Notes: generated by a model not told the origin, from the sequence alone. 64,000 nucleotides of DNA from Rhodobacteraceae bacterium QY30 (GCA_002356635.1 CP023454.1:62001-126000); one strand, 5' to 3'; shown: positions 25,399 to 35,410, counted from the stretch's first letter. Program-made: numbers and translations.

Positions 25399-28319
25399 TC
25401 CACGTCCTCCGGGCAGGGGCTGTCGCTCATTGCCCATTCGCCATAGCGGGCCAGATGGTCGTAGTCGCCTGGAATCCGCTCTTGGAAAACCGCCCGCCGC
25501 GCGGCATAGCCCCGGGAGGGGTCCATGTAGCTGGCGATCAGCTTCTCCAGTTCGTCCCAGGCTTTTGTCGTGGCGCCAGGTGCAAGCTCGAAGGTCTTTG
25601 TCTCGCCCTCGCCGCCCAGGTGGATATAGCTGTAGGCCGCAGCCTCGACCGGGCCCAGGTCGGGAAATCCGCCCGCTTCGGCAATGGCTGCCTCCAGGAT
25701 CAGTTGCTTTTCGAAATACTTCTGCTGTTCCACCGTCGGGGGGGTGCCCGACTTGTAATCATAGACATGCACCCGGCCATCGTTCAGCCGGTCGATCCGG
25801 TCGGCCCGCGCCGTCAGGGTGAAGCGGCCGTCCAGGACCGTTGCGCTGCCCTGGCCTTCGATCACTGCCGGCGTCCCGGCCTCGGCGCGCGCCGCTTCGG
25901 CGGCCAGGAAACCGTCGGCCAGCCGTCCCAGCCTGCCCATCCACAGGCGGCGCGCGGCGGGCCAGGGAACATCCCTGGCCAGAACCGTCTCGGCCAGGGC
26001 CAGAAGCTCCTCGCGGCCCATGCGTTCGTGGTCCGGCAGCCGCAGATAGGCTTCCGCGACAGCGTGAAGGACGGTGCCCCGCAGGCGGGCATCCGGGCTG
26101 GGTTGCAGGGGATCGATCGGACGCAGACCCAGGATCCGCTTGGCGTAGATGGCATAGGGATCGCGGATCAGATCGCGGATATCGGTGACGGGCAGGGTGG
26201 TCGGTCGTTGGTCCGCTGGCGGGCGCGGCATCGGACGGCGCGCTGGCGGAACCGGCGTGACCGCCTCAAGGGACTGGACGAGACCCAGCCAGGTTCCTCC
26301 ACGGCTGCGCATCTCTTTCAGTGCCTCCGGTCCCTGCTGGCCGGGCAGGCCCTCCATCAGGTTGGTCAGCCGCGCCAGCCAGCGCGAGGGCACTGTCTCG
26401 GCCTCGGCATCCCGAAGGGCGCGCGAAAAGACCACGCGCGGTGCGCCGGCGGCCTGCTGGTAATCGTGGGCGGACAGGCCGATCTGCCGTTCCGGCAGCA
26501 ACAGCCCGGCCCTGAGCCGCATCTGCCGCGAAAGCCAGGGATCAGGCGCCGTCGGGGCGGGCCAGACACCTTCGTTCAACCCCGCAAGGATCACCACGTC
26601 GGCCCCACCGACCCGCGCCTCAAGCGTGCCGAGGATCGAGACCAGCGGATGCACGGTTTCAGAGTGCCGCACCGTTTCGGACTGCAGGACACTGTCCAGA
26701 AGATCGGCGTATTCCGCCGCCGTCATGACCCCGCCCGCTTCAGCCTCGCGCCGCAGCGCCTCCATCGCACGCCGGGCCTTCTGGCCGGGCTCCTTCTCCC
26801 ACAGCTCGGCGGCCGTGCCGGTCGCGTCCGGGCCCCGGGCCAGCAACTCGGCCACCGCCAGATGCGTCTCTGTCCATGCAGAAAGTTCCTGTTCCGCCGG
26901 GGCCAGAGCGGTAACGACCTCGCCCAGCCAAAGCGCCCAGGCCAGCCCCCTGGCGCCGCGTTTTCCGGCCCATTGGCGCAAGTCCGCGGGCGTGGGAAAA
27001 GCGGGGCCCCATCTGCGCAACGAAAGCTCAAGCTCCTGCGTCAGCAGCACATGGTCGCCGCGTCGGCTGCCACTGGCGGTCAGCGGATGTTTCAGCAGAA
27101 CGAGAAGCCCGTCCGCCCCCAATCGGGAGCCGAAGGCACGGGCGACATGCCGCAACAGCCGCCCCGGAGGTGTCAGGGGCAGTGGTTGCCCGGCGCTGTC
27201 GTCGGGCACGATGCCCCAGCGATCCAGCGCCGCCGCAACACGGCGGGTCAGCATCCGGTCCGGTGAAATCAGCGCCGCGCGTTCGCCCCTTTCCGCGGCA
27301 TCGCGCAGGATCAGGGCCAGCGATACGGCCTCGACCCGGGGAGTGGAGGCTTCGATCAGGGTGACGCGATCGGTGGCGGCGACCAGATTGCCCAACAGCG
27401 GTCCCTCATTGCGCCAGCGATCGGTGACGGGCGCAGGGCGCAACGACAGCGAGATGAGGGCATTGCGCGCCGCATCCGGGGCAGGGGTTTCGGTCCACCG
27501 CCGGACATCCCGGGGACCAAGCCCCAGTTCCCGCAGCAACGGCAGGAAGCGGTATTGCGGATGGTCCTCCTGGGGAACCGGCCCGGAATCGAGACTGTTC
27601 CACGCGGTTTCGGGCATGTCGCTGTCAAAACCCGGCCAGACCACCGCGCCTTGCGGCAATTCGGCGACCGCCCGCATCAGCATCTGCGTCGTGCCGCGAG
27701 ACCCGGTGGATCCGGCGACGATCACCGGATCGCGCGGCGGCGTTTTCGCCCAGGTCGCCAGCAGCGCCTTGACGATGTGCCGCTGGCGCGCCTTTGCATC
27801 CGGATCGGCACCAGCCTCGAAATAGCGGCTGACCAGCCGGATGAACCGAAGGCTCGCTTCCCAATGCGCGGCGTGATCCTCGGCCAGATCCGGGGACAAG
27901 GCATCGGGGCCAATGCCTTCGTCATGCATCTCGGCCATCAGCGCCGCCAGGCTTTCGGCCAGGTCCACCGCCGCCGTGGTGGCGCCAAACCCCGGTTGCG
28001 TCTTCAGAAGCGTGCTGACCAGTTGCGTCAGTTCCAGCTGCCGCCGCAGCGGCGAGACGGCCGGCGTCAGGGCGCCCAGCGGATCATGGCCCAGGTCGGT
28101 GATCAGCCGCAGCCGGGGCAACAACCGTGTGCCGTGCCCGTCGAACAGCGTCCGCACACGCCGCAACATCCGGGATGAGTTCAGATATACCGTCACCCGT
28201 GACAGCGCATCCGGCGGCAGGTGCCCGGTCCGCGCGATCAGGCCCGAAACCAGCTCGGCCGCGAAGTCCGCGCCCGGGGGCAGCCCGAACAGCCGCGGGC
28301 GGGGTTCATGTTCAAACAT
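25395..28319 (-). CDS. addB: AddB helicase-nuclease subunit
   Basis: This 974-residue protein is the alphaproteobacterial AddB type, with inactive helicase-like domains, the segment VVILAGLNEGVWP in the middle and a C-terminal PD-(D/E)XK nuclease (VHVYDYKSGTPPT). The ATG at 28319, giving MFEHEPRPRLFGLPPG, matches family starts; the upstream extension is antisense-like sequence inside murU. It overlaps murU by eight bases and addA by four. Confidence 0.93.
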   Translation of the reverse strand: MFEHEPRPRLFGLPPGADFAAELVSGLIARTGHLPPDALSRVTVYLNSSRMLRRVRTLFDGHGTRLLPRLRLITDLGHDPLGALTPAVSPLRRQLELTQLVSTLLKTQPGFGATTAAVDLAESLAALMAEMHDEGIGPDALSPDLAEDHAAHWEASLRFIRLVSRYFEAGADPDAKARQRHIVKALLATWAKTPPRDPVIVAGSTGSRGTTQMLMRAVAELPQGAVVWPGFDSDMPETAWNSLDSGPVPQEDHPQYRFLPLLRELGLGPRDVRRWTETPAPDAARNALISLSLRPAPVTDRWRNEGPLLGNLVAATDRVTLIEASTPRVEAVSLALILRDAAERGERAALISPDRMLTRRVAAALDRWGIVPDDSAGQPLPLTPPGRLLRHVARAFGSRLGADGLLVLLKHPLTASGSRRGDHVLLTQELELSLRRWGPAFPTPADLRQWAGKRGARGLAWALWLGEVVTALAPAEQELSAWTETHLAVAELLARGPDATGTAAELWEKEPGQKARRAMEALRREAEAGGVMTAAEYADLLDSVLQSETVRHSETVHPLVSILGTLEARVGGADVVILAGLNEGVWPAPTAPDPWLSRQMRLRAGLLLPERQIGLSAHDYQQAAGAPRVVFSRALRDAEAETVPSRWLARLTNLMEGLPGQQGPEALKEMRSRGGTWLGLVQSLEAVTPVPPARRPMPRPPADQRPTTLPVTDIRDLIRDPYAIYAKRILGLRPIDPLQPSPDARLRGTVLHAVAEAYLRLPDHERMGREELLALAETVLARDVPWPAARRLWMGRLGRLADGFLAAEAARAEAGTPAVIEGQGSATVLDGRFTLTARADRIDRLNDGRVHVYDYKSGTPPTVEQQKYFEKQLILEAAIAEAGGFPDLGPVEAAAYSYIHLGGEGETKTFELAPGATTKAWDELEKLIASYMDPSRGYAARRAVFQERIPGDYDHLARYGEWAMSDSPCPEDVE

Positions 28320-28980
28320 CGGCATTCTCCAGAAGAGCCTCGGCCAGGGGAATGCAATCCGGCCGCCCGACATCGCACCAGCCGCCTTCGTGGCCGAGGC
28401 CAAACAGCGTTCCCGCCTCGGCCATCCGGTCCCAGATCCGGCCGATGGAAAAGACCGGATCGGCAATTTCGGCCAGTCGGTCGGTGCGGATGATCTGAAG
28501 GCCGGTGTAAACCTCGCCGGGTCCGCGCCGCAGTCGGCCTTCGGCATCCACCAGAAAGTCGCCGCCGCCGATGTGCCCCACGGCGCGGTCCCTTGGCACC
28601 AGCAGCAACAGCGCCTCCATCCGGGCGGGATCCCAGTGGCGGATCAGCCGCTCCAGCGGGCTGGGTCCGGTCCAGACGGCATCGGTGTTCAGCGTTACCA
28701 CGGGATTGCCACCCAGTTCCGGCAGCGCGGCGCGTAATCCGCCACCGGTTTCCAGAAGGACCGGCTCATCCGAGAAGCGGATCTCGGAGTGGTCCGTCAG
28801 GTGGGCACGGATCTGTTCCGGATGGTAGTGCAGGTTGACGACCACCGGGCCGACCTTCACCCCCTTCAGCAACGCCAAAGCATGGTCGATCAGCGGACGG
28901 CCCGCGACCGGGATCAACGGCTTCGGCCGATCCGCGGTGAGAGCGCCCATGCGGGTGCCGAGTCCGGCGGCAAACAGCAT
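28312..28980 (-). CDS. murU: MurNAc-1-phosphate uridylyltransferase MurU
   Basis: This 222-residue nucleotidyltransferase has the N-terminal AAGLGTRMGALTADRPKPLIPV signature split around the nucleotide loop, LNTDAVW for metal binding and a WCDVGRPDC C-terminus. MurU converts MurNAc-1-phosphate to UDP-MurNAc in the fosfomycin-bypassing recycling route. The preceding gene encodes the matching kinase AmgK, with start and stop sharing a base (TGATG). The length fits Pseudomonas MurU. Confidence 0.9.
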   Translation of the reverse strand: MLFAAGLGTRMGALTADRPKPLIPVAGRPLIDHALALLKGVKVGPVVVNLHYHPEQIRAHLTDHSEIRFSDEPVLLETGGGLRAALPELGGNPVVTLNTDAVWTGPSPLERLIRHWDPARMEALLLLVPRDRAVGHIGGGDFLVDAEGRLRRGPGEVYTGLQIIRTDRLAEIADPVFSIGRIWDRMAEAGTLFGLGHEGGWCDVGRPDCIPLAEALLENADV

Positions 28981-29996
28981 CACGGGTGGGGAAAGGTGCC
29001 GCATTTGTCCTTGATCCGCTGAATACGATCGGGGGTGGGTTCGGGCAGGCCATCGGCCACCGCGCGGGCCAGTTCGGTCAGCGCCGGATGGGCCAGGTTG
29101 CGCTGAAGGTAGCGCCAGACGCGGGGCAGGTGATCCAGATAGCCGGGCTTGGCGAAATGCAGGCAAAGCCGGGCAAAGACCCCGACAATCCGCAATTGTC
29201 GCTGCGCCCCGATCAGCGCGCAGGCGGCGCCAAAAGCTTCCGGATCGTGGCCGGTGTTCTCCAGGTAGCGCCCGATCATTGCCGCTTCGGTCGCGGGCGC
29301 CACATCGCGGCGGGCGTCCTGCAGCAGCGACACGAGGTCATAGGCCGGATGACAGGCGACAGCGTCCTGAAAATCCAGCAGCCCCATCTGCGCCGGTGGC
29401 GCGCGCTCGGGCAGCAGGATCAGGTTCTCGGCATGGAAATCCCGCAAGGCGATCACTTGCGCGCCATCCACCAGCCGGGCGTGATGCGCCGCGACCAGCG
29501 CCGGAATCCGACGCGTCGCGTCATTGGGGGCGGCATCGACGGCGGCCGGATACCATTCGACGGTCAGGTCCACGAGTCGGGCCATCGCCGGGCCATCCAG
29601 CGGCGCCAGGAAAGACGGCGCTGGATGCCGGTGCAATTCGACCAGCGTGTCGATCACGCTGGAATAGAGACGTATATCCGCATCCGGGTCGTCCTTCAGC
29701 AGCCGGGCAACCAGCGCATCGCCGAAATCCTCCAGCAGCAAAAGCCCGGCCTCGGCATTTTCCGCCAGGATCTTCGGAGCGGAAAAACCCCGTTCGCGCA
29801 GCCAGGAACCCACCCGCAGGAACGCCGCGACCGAGTCCTTCTGCCCGGGAGCATCCATCAGGATGGCCGACCTGTTTGCCGTCACAAGCCGTTCGTAACG
29901 GCGGGACGAGGCATCGCCCGCAAGCGGACTGCGCTGCGCCGCGGCCCATCCGGCTGCGCCGATGAAAGCCGCGATGGCTGTGGCGCGATCAGACAT
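28980..29996 (-). CDS. amgK: AmgK N-acetylmuramate/N-acetylglucosamine kinase
   Basis: This 338-residue aminoglycoside-phosphotransferase-fold kinase has the catalytic loop ALRDFHAENLILL and the metal site LLDFQDA. AmgK phosphorylates the anomeric position of MurNAc/GlcNAc, supplying MurU. It overlaps tsaE by eight bases and murU by one, so the pathway pair is coupled. Confidence 0.9.
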   Translation of the reverse strand: MSDRATAIAAFIGAAGWAAAQRSPLAGDASSRRYERLVTANRSAILMDAPGQKDSVAAFLRVGSWLRERGFSAPKILAENAEAGLLLLEDFGDALVARLLKDDPDADIRLYSSVIDTLVELHRHPAPSFLAPLDGPAMARLVDLTVEWYPAAVDAAPNDATRRIPALVAAHHARLVDGAQVIALRDFHAENLILLPERAPPAQMGLLDFQDAVACHPAYDLVSLLQDARRDVAPATEAAMIGRYLENTGHDPEAFGAACALIGAQRQLRIVGVFARLCLHFAKPGYLDHLPRVWRYLQRNLAHPALTELARAVADGLPEPTPDRIQRIKDKCGTFPHP

Positions 29997-30528
29997 CCCG
30001 CAACCGCTCCAGCTGCAGAGCGTCGATCAGCACCGCCCAGCGCAGGTCCGTGAACGACAGCGCAAGAACGCGCGAGTCCGGCTGTGACCCGGGCAGAAAC
30101 CGCAGGCTGAGCGCCTTCGGGGGGGCCAGATCCTCCAAACGGTCGGGCCATTCGACCAGACAGATCGCCGTTTCGAACGCATCCAGCAGCCCCAGTTCGA
30201 TCGCCTCGTCGGCCGAGGTCAGGCGATAAAGGTCGCTGTGCCAGATTTCGGTTTCGCCAGCCTCATAAACCTGGACCAGCGTGAAGGTGGGCGAGGGGAC
30301 ATCCTCGTGCCGACCGTCGGCAGACAGCCGGGCCTGGATCAGGGATCGGGCGAAATGGGTCTTTCCGGCGCCAATTTCGCCTTCCAGCAGCAGCACATCG
30401 CCCGGACCCAACTGCGGTGCCAGCCATTCGGCCAGGCGGGCCGTCGCCTCGGCCGAAGGGAGGGCGAAAAGCACCGGCGCGCTGGCATGGCCGGGGTGGG
30501 GAAACAGCGAAGGTGTGTCGTGGCTCAT
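29989..30528 (-). CDS. tsaE: TsaE ATPase for tRNA t6A modification
   Basis: This 179-residue protein has Walker A LEGEIGAGKTHFARSL and the downstream SPTFTLVQVYE and HSDLYRL motifs of TsaE (YjeE). It works with TsaB, TsaC and TsaD to make threonylcarbamoyladenosine-37; tsaD is also in this window at 41.5 kb. It is often upstream of amgK in alphaproteobacteria, as here. Confidence 0.94.
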   Translation of the reverse strand: MSHDTPSLFPHPGHASAPVLFALPSAEATARLAEWLAPQLGPGDVLLLEGEIGAGKTHFARSLIQARLSADGRHEDVPSPTFTLVQVYEAGETEIWHSDLYRLTSADEAIELGLLDAFETAICLVEWPDRLEDLAPPKALSLRFLPGSQPDSRVLALSFTDLRWAVLIDALQLERLRDV

Positions 30529-30570
30529 GCGCCCATGTTGAAGCCCCGGCGCGGCGGCTGCAAGGGTCGC

Positions 30571-32160
30571 TCAGGCGTCTTCGGTTTCGTCCACCTGTGC
30601 CAGAAGGGTTGCGCGCCGCACCTTCAGGCTGCGCCGGGCATCGGGTGCTTCGGCGCCTTCCGAGAAGCCGACAAGGGTCGATCCGCCTGACATCGGCACC
30701 AGACGACAGGACAGCGCGCGGCCATCCTTCAGCACCGCCTTCGCTGTCCTTGCGCTGCGCGGGCCCAGCGTCAGGACGAAATCGCGCGATTCCGCCCACA
30801 GGCTGTTTGGTTGGGTCATGGCCTGCCAGTGGCGGGCGGAATCGCGGATCGTCACCGTGCCCAGCGTGGCGCCCGGGTCGATGCCCCACAGCCGGGTGTA
30901 GGCGGCATTGGCCTGAAGCAGCACACCGGCCGGAGAAAAGACGGCGATGGCTTCGGCCATCTGGTCGACGATTTCCTGCCCCATCTCGATCTCGGCCCGG
31001 AACCGCCGCGTCAGCGACACTTCGGCCGAGATGTCCTCGAACAGGAAGGCCACGGCACCATCCGGATGCGGACGGCCCGTCACGCGATAGGTCTGGCCGG
31101 TGGGAAGCGTCCAGGTTTCCTGGTGAAAGCCCGAGGCCGCGGCGCGTTCCAGATCGGCCATCTGCTGCCGCCAGCCGCGGTAGTCCTTCGGCTCGGGGAT
31201 CATCCGCATCTCGCGTAGCCGATCCAGGACGGTGAACAGCGTCGGCCGGCCGATCAGGAATTGCGGCTCCAGCCCCGTCAGTTCCAGCAGCGCCGGATTG
31301 AAAAGCGCCAGCTGCCGCTGCCGGTCAAAGATCGCAAGGCCCACGGTCAGATGGGCGAAGGTCTTGCCAAGCGTCTGGATGAACTCCTTCAGGCTGGCTT
31401 CGGCTTTTACGGCGGCATCAACGGGCGTTCCGTAATGCACGGTCCCGTCATGGACCGGGCGCGACACCACCTCGAACCACGATTGGCTACGGCCATCCGG
31501 TGCAGGAGTAACCACGCGAGTCGGGGTGTCCAGGGCGGTTTCGGGCACCTCAAGCAAGGGATCCAGCGGCCAGCCCAGTTCGTGCAGCGGGACGCCCCGC
31601 CGCCGCGCCAGCAGCGAAAGATAAGCGGAATTGGCCCAATCGATCCGGCCGTCGGACCGTTGCCGCCAGACCAGGATCGGCGTGGCGGCGGCGATGTCGC
31701 GCAACTGGCGCAACTCATCCTCTTGCGCTCGGTGGCTCAGCCCGTCGACGATGACGCCCTGTCCTTCCGCCGTGGGGTCCGCAACCGTGATCCGCACCAT
31801 CCCCGAAAGATTTTCGGCCCGAAGATGCAGCCGCCCGTCCGTTCCGCCGTCCAGGTCCAGCTGTCCCAGCGCCGGAAGGCTTGTCAGGTCCGCGCCGAAA
31901 TGTTGCGCGACATAGGCCTCCAGCCGATCCCACTCCGCCCCGCTGCCCGGGCCCAGCAACCGCAGCGCCGAGGGTGTGGCATCGACAAGAGCCTGCTCCT
32001 CGAACAGGAAAATCGCAGGCTCCATCCCGGCGGGAAGGTCCGAAATCCTGGGCCGCTGGTCGCGCCGCGAGGAAATCGCGGACAGAACCAGCAGCGCCAC
32101 CACCGCCGCGGCGACCGAGGTCGCAAGGATCACACCCATCAGGCTAAGCGAGGTTAGCAT
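30571..32160 (-). CDS. Membrane-anchored PAS-domain protein without a kinase domain
   Basis: This 529-residue protein has one N-terminal transmembrane helix (about 8-30) followed by three PAS-like modules (about 45-120, 155-260 and 270-480). PAS-fold segments include IGRPTLFTVLDRLREMRMIP and FSPAGVLLQANAAYTRLWGI. No HisKA or HATPase domain, GGDEF or EAL is present. It lies 83 bases downstream of regB on the same strand, so it may be cotranscribed and could be a regulatory partner, but no function is established. Confidence 0.75.
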   Translation of the reverse strand: MLTSLSLMGVILATSVAAAVVALLVLSAISSRRDQRPRISDLPAGMEPAIFLFEEQALVDATPSALRLLGPGSGAEWDRLEAYVAQHFGADLTSLPALGQLDLDGGTDGRLHLRAENLSGMVRITVADPTAEGQGVIVDGLSHRAQEDELRQLRDIAAATPILVWRQRSDGRIDWANSAYLSLLARRRGVPLHELGWPLDPLLEVPETALDTPTRVVTPAPDGRSQSWFEVVSRPVHDGTVHYGTPVDAAVKAEASLKEFIQTLGKTFAHLTVGLAIFDRQRQLALFNPALLELTGLEPQFLIGRPTLFTVLDRLREMRMIPEPKDYRGWRQQMADLERAAASGFHQETWTLPTGQTYRVTGRPHPDGAVAFLFEDISAEVSLTRRFRAEIEMGQEIVDQMAEAIAVFSPAGVLLQANAAYTRLWGIDPGATLGTVTIRDSARHWQAMTQPNSLWAESRDFVLTLGPRSARTAKAVLKDGRALSCRLVPMSGGSTLVGFSEGAEAPDARRSLKVRRATLLAQVDETEDA

Positions 32161-32243
32161 GGCGACTCCGCAGTTCCGGCCCCTCTGGCCTACCCCTGAT
32201 CCTTGCCGCAGTTGGTTAACGTGGCGTTAAAGTTGCTGATGGC

Positions 32244-33644
32244 TCAGGCTGTCACCTGCGGATTCTCTCCCAACGCCGCCGAGCGCGGCGCCTCGATCAC
32301 GGCGCGGGGCCACACGATTGTGACGATGGCGCCGCAGCGCGCCGGCACTTCGCGCTTGTCCAGGAACGGGTCGGCCCCATTGGCAAACGAAAGTTGCGCG
32401 CCGCTGCGTTCCAGCAGGGTCTTGGCGATGAACAGGCCCAGGCCCATCCCTTCGTATCCCGGACGGCGGGCGATCTCGGCCCCCGTCTGGCGTCCGCGCA
32501 TGAACGGATCCCCGATTCGCCCGATCACGCCGGGGGAAAAGCCCGGCCCATCGTCGGTAATCGACAGTTCCAGCCGGTCCGCCGTCCAGTCGGCGTCAAT
32601 CCAGACGTTGGCCTGGGCAAAGTCGGTGGCGTTCTGGATCACGTTGCGCAGGGCATGGATGATCTCGGGCCGACGCTGCACGAACGGTTCACGACCGTCC
32701 GCGGCGGGTTGGGGCAGGTGCAGCGTCTTGCCGCGCCGGGCATGGGGTTCGGCGGCCTCGCGCAGGACGTCCGAAAGCGGCGCCTGCCGCACCATCGCGT
32801 CATCCTTGCCCGCGTCTCCCATGCTGCGCAGGATGTCCCGGCAGCGGTCGGCCTGTTCCACGATGGTCCGGGCATCCGCCCGCGCTTCGGCATCGGTCAG
32901 GTCCTGGGCCAGTTCGCTGCTGATCAGCTTGATGGTTGCCAGCGGCGTGCCCAGTTCATGCGCCGCCGCCGCCACCACACCGCCCAATGCCGTCAGGCGC
33001 TGCTCTCTCGCCAGGGCCATTTGGGTCGCCATCAGCGCGCTGGCCATCGAATGCAGCTCATAAGCCACCCGCCGGGCATAGAGAGAGAGGAACACCACCC
33101 CGATCACCAGTGCCAGATACTGTCCCAGGCTGAACAGCTCCGGCACCTCGATCACCCGGCCCTGGCCATCGACCAGCGGCAGGTGGATCCGCCAGATCAC
33201 CGTGACAAGCACCACCGCCAGCGCGCCGACAACGGCGGTGGCGCGGCTTTTCAGGGCCGTCGCCGTGATGGTCGTCGGCGCCAGGATCAGCAGCGCGAAG
33301 GGATTGTTCAGTCCCCCGGTCACGCCGATCAGGAAGGCCATCTGCGCGGTATCGAACATCAGGATCAACAGCGCCTGGCGCTCCGAAAGGCGCTGCGAGG
33401 CGGGGAACAACGTCATCGCCAGCGCATTGGAGAGCGCCGACAACCCGACCGCGATCCCGCAAAGCCACGGGTCCAGCCGCATCCCGAGAACCGAGGTCGC
33501 CACGACGATGGTTCCGGTCTGTCCGACAATCGCGATCCACCGGAGGAGCGTCAGCGTGCCAAGGCGGACCCATTCGCTGTGTCGGTCGCGGTCCTCCAGG
33601 ACGTCAGGCGACGGTGGCGGCGGTGCTGAGGAAGATGTGACCAA
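32244..33644 (-). CDS. regB: RegB/PrrB redox-sensing histidine kinase
   Basis: This 466-residue kinase has six transmembrane helices in the N-terminal 200 residues. The quinone-sensing heptapeptide GGLNNPF is at 110-116, the phospho-His H229 is in AAHELGTPLATIK, and the redox-active cysteine C268 is in EQADRCRDI (equivalent to C265 of R. capsulatus RegB). The HATPase domain is intact (DDGPGFS, GMGLGLFIA). In purple bacteria RegB phosphorylates RegA under low oxygen to activate photosynthesis, nitrogen and respiration genes. It is divergent from senC-regA-hvrA. Confidence 0.96.
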   Translation of the reverse strand: MVTSSSAPPPPSPDVLEDRDRHSEWVRLGTLTLLRWIAIVGQTGTIVVATSVLGMRLDPWLCGIAVGLSALSNALAMTLFPASQRLSERQALLILMFDTAQMAFLIGVTGGLNNPFALLILAPTTITATALKSRATAVVGALAVVLVTVIWRIHLPLVDGQGRVIEVPELFSLGQYLALVIGVVFLSLYARRVAYELHSMASALMATQMALAREQRLTALGGVVAAAAHELGTPLATIKLISSELAQDLTDAEARADARTIVEQADRCRDILRSMGDAGKDDAMVRQAPLSDVLREAAEPHARRGKTLHLPQPAADGREPFVQRRPEIIHALRNVIQNATDFAQANVWIDADWTADRLELSITDDGPGFSPGVIGRIGDPFMRGRQTGAEIARRPGYEGMGLGLFIAKTLLERSGAQLSFANGADPFLDKREVPARCGAIVTIVWPRAVIEAPRSAALGENPQVTA

Positions 33645-33762
33645 GGCACGCTCCTGTCCCGAATGATCGCGGATTGATAGACGCAGGCAGATCGGCGATC
33701 AATGACCGCGCCGGAGGAGGGGGCCCCGGCAACTTGTGCCGCCCCCGTATCAAGGATCTGCC

Positions 33763-34392
33763 ATGCCGCTTTCGTCCCGTACCATCGCGCTCTCGGCGGG
33801 CGCCGTCGTCATTGCCGGTCTGGTGGCCAGCTATGTCCTGACGCGGCCCGGAGGCGACAATCCCTTTGCGCCCTGTCAGACCGCGGTCATGGCCGGTGCG
33901 GGAAAGATCGGCGGCCCATTCACGCTGACGGATGAAAACGGGCAGACCGTGACCGACGCCGACGTGCTGAAGAAGCCCAGCCTGGTCTATTTCGGCTATA
34001 CCTATTGCCCCGATATCTGCCCGGTGGACACGGCGCGCAATGCCGAAGCCATCGACATCCTGGAAGAAAAGGGCTTCGAGGTGACGCCGGTCTTCGTCAG
34101 CGTGGATCCCCGCCGCGACACGCCGCAGGCGTTGAAGGACTGGACCGACAACGTGCACCCCCGGATGATCGGCCTGACCGGCACGCCCGAGCAGATCAAG
34201 TTGGCCGCGCAGGCCTACAAGGTTCTCTATCAGGTGCCGCAGAATCCGGCGGATGACAGCTATATCGTCAATCACACGACATTCAGCTATCTGATGTTGC
34301 CCGGATCCGGCTTTGCCGAGGTCTATACCCGGGAAGTGTCCGCCGACCAGATGGCCGAGTCGGTGGCCTGCTATCTCGACCATTCCAGCTAG
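33763..34392 (+). CDS. senC: SenC/PrrC, Sco-family copper chaperone
   Basis: This 209-residue protein has an N-terminal membrane anchor (about 7-26) and a thioredoxin-like Sco domain with the copper-binding YCPDIC pair and a later histidine in IVNHTTFSYL. Sco proteins deliver copper to cytochrome oxidase. In the PrrBA system it links oxidase activity to kinase signalling. The ATG at 33763 is preceded by AAGGA. It heads the senC-regA-hvrA operon. Confidence 0.94.
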   Translation: MPLSSRTIALSAGAVVIAGLVASYVLTRPGGDNPFAPCQTAVMAGAGKIGGPFTLTDENGQTVTDADVLKKPSLVYFGYTYCPDICPVDTARNAEAIDILEEKGFEVTPVFVSVDPRRDTPQALKDWTDNVHPRMIGLTGTPEQIKLAAQAYKVLYQVPQNPADDSYIVNHTTFSYLMLPGSGFAEVYTREVSADQMAESVACYLDHSS

Positions 34393-34454
34393 CAGCATTT
34401 GAATCTTCCGCCCCGGGGGAATAGATAAACGGGGTGCATGAATGAGGATGCCAG

Positions 34455-35009
34455 ATGCCAGACCGCGACATTCCAGACCTTGGGCCGGACCGGTCGCTTC
34501 TGCTGGTCGATGATGACAGCGTCTTCGTGACCCGACTTGCGCGCGCGATGGAAAAGCGCGGCTTCGCACCGCAAACCGCGGAAAGCGTTGCGGCGGGCAA
34601 GGTCGCGGTGGGCCTGCATCCCCCCGCCTATGCCGTGATCGACCTGCGCCTGCAGGATGGCAATGGTCTGGATGTGGTCGAGGCGTTGCGCGCCCGCAGG
34701 CCCGACTGCCGGATCGTGGTGCTGACGGGATATGGCGCGATTGCCACCGCTGTTGCAGCGGTCAAATCCGGCGCCATCGATTATCTGGCGAAACCGGCCG
34801 ATGCCGACGACATCGTCAATGCGCTTCTGGCGCGGGGCGATGTATTGCCCGAACCGTCGGAAAATCCGATGTCGGCCGATCGCGTCCGGTGGGAGCATAT
34901 CCAGCGGGTGTATGAAATGTGCGACCGCAACGTCTCGGAAACCGCGCGCCGTCTTTCCATGCATCGCCGGACCTTGCAGCGTATTCTTGCCAAGCGCAGC
35001 CCCAAATAG
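34455..35009 (+). CDS. regA: RegA/PrrA response regulator
   Basis: This 184-residue regulator has a receiver (about 12-125; D20/D21, phospho-Asp D63 in VIDLRLQDGNG, Lys in YLAKPAD) and a short Fis-type helix-turn-helix (about 145-182, VSETARRLSMHRRTLQRILAKR). The receiver-HTH layout and C-terminus are nearly invariant in RegA/PrrA homologues. It is the partner of RegB across the divergent promoter region. Confidence 0.97.
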   Translation: MPDRDIPDLGPDRSLLLVDDDSVFVTRLARAMEKRGFAPQTAESVAAGKVAVGLHPPAYAVIDLRLQDGNGLDVVEALRARRPDCRIVVLTGYGAIATAVAAVKSGAIDYLAKPADADDIVNALLARGDVLPEPSENPMSADRVRWEHIQRVYEMCDRNVSETARRLSMHRRTLQRILAKRSPK

Positions 35010-35098
35010 GACGACGCAACAAGTCGGCTTCCTATTTTGTTGATCGGGAATTCAATTCATAGCATGAAACCCTTGCCACTTTCGGCAGGGGATAAGAA

Positions 35099-35410
35099 AT
35101 GAATATCGACTCACTCTCTTTGAAAGAACTGAAAGACCTGCAATCCCAAGTTGCAAAGGCCATTGCGACCTACGAAGATCGCAAGCGGAAAGAGGCGCTT
35201 GCCGCATTGGAGGAGAGCGCCCGCCAGCACGGCTTCAGCCTGAGCGAATTGATGTCGGTCGCGGCCACGTCGCGGACGCGCAAACCGGCCCAGGCGAAAT
35301 ACGGCAATCCCGAGAATCCCTCGGAAACCTGGACTGGCCGCGGGCGCAAGCCGCGCTGGGTTGAATCGGCGCTGAAATCGGGAAAGTCGATCGACGACCT
35401 TCTGATCTGA
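35099..35410 (+). CDS. hvrA: HvrA-like H-NS family DNA-binding protein
   Basis: This 103-residue protein has an N-terminal coiled-coil dimerisation helix (about 5-45) and a C-terminal H-NS DNA-binding motif (YGNPENPSETWTGRGRKPRW). In R. capsulatus HvrA lies downstream of regA and modulates light- and nitrogen-responsive genes. The same placement here supports the name. Its stop abuts the stop of the convergent LysR gene with no spacer. Confidence 0.9.
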   Translation: MNIDSLSLKELKDLQSQVAKAIATYEDRKRKEALAALEESARQHGFSLSELMSVAATSRTRKPAQAKYGNPENPSETWTGRGRKPRWVESALKSGKSIDDLLI

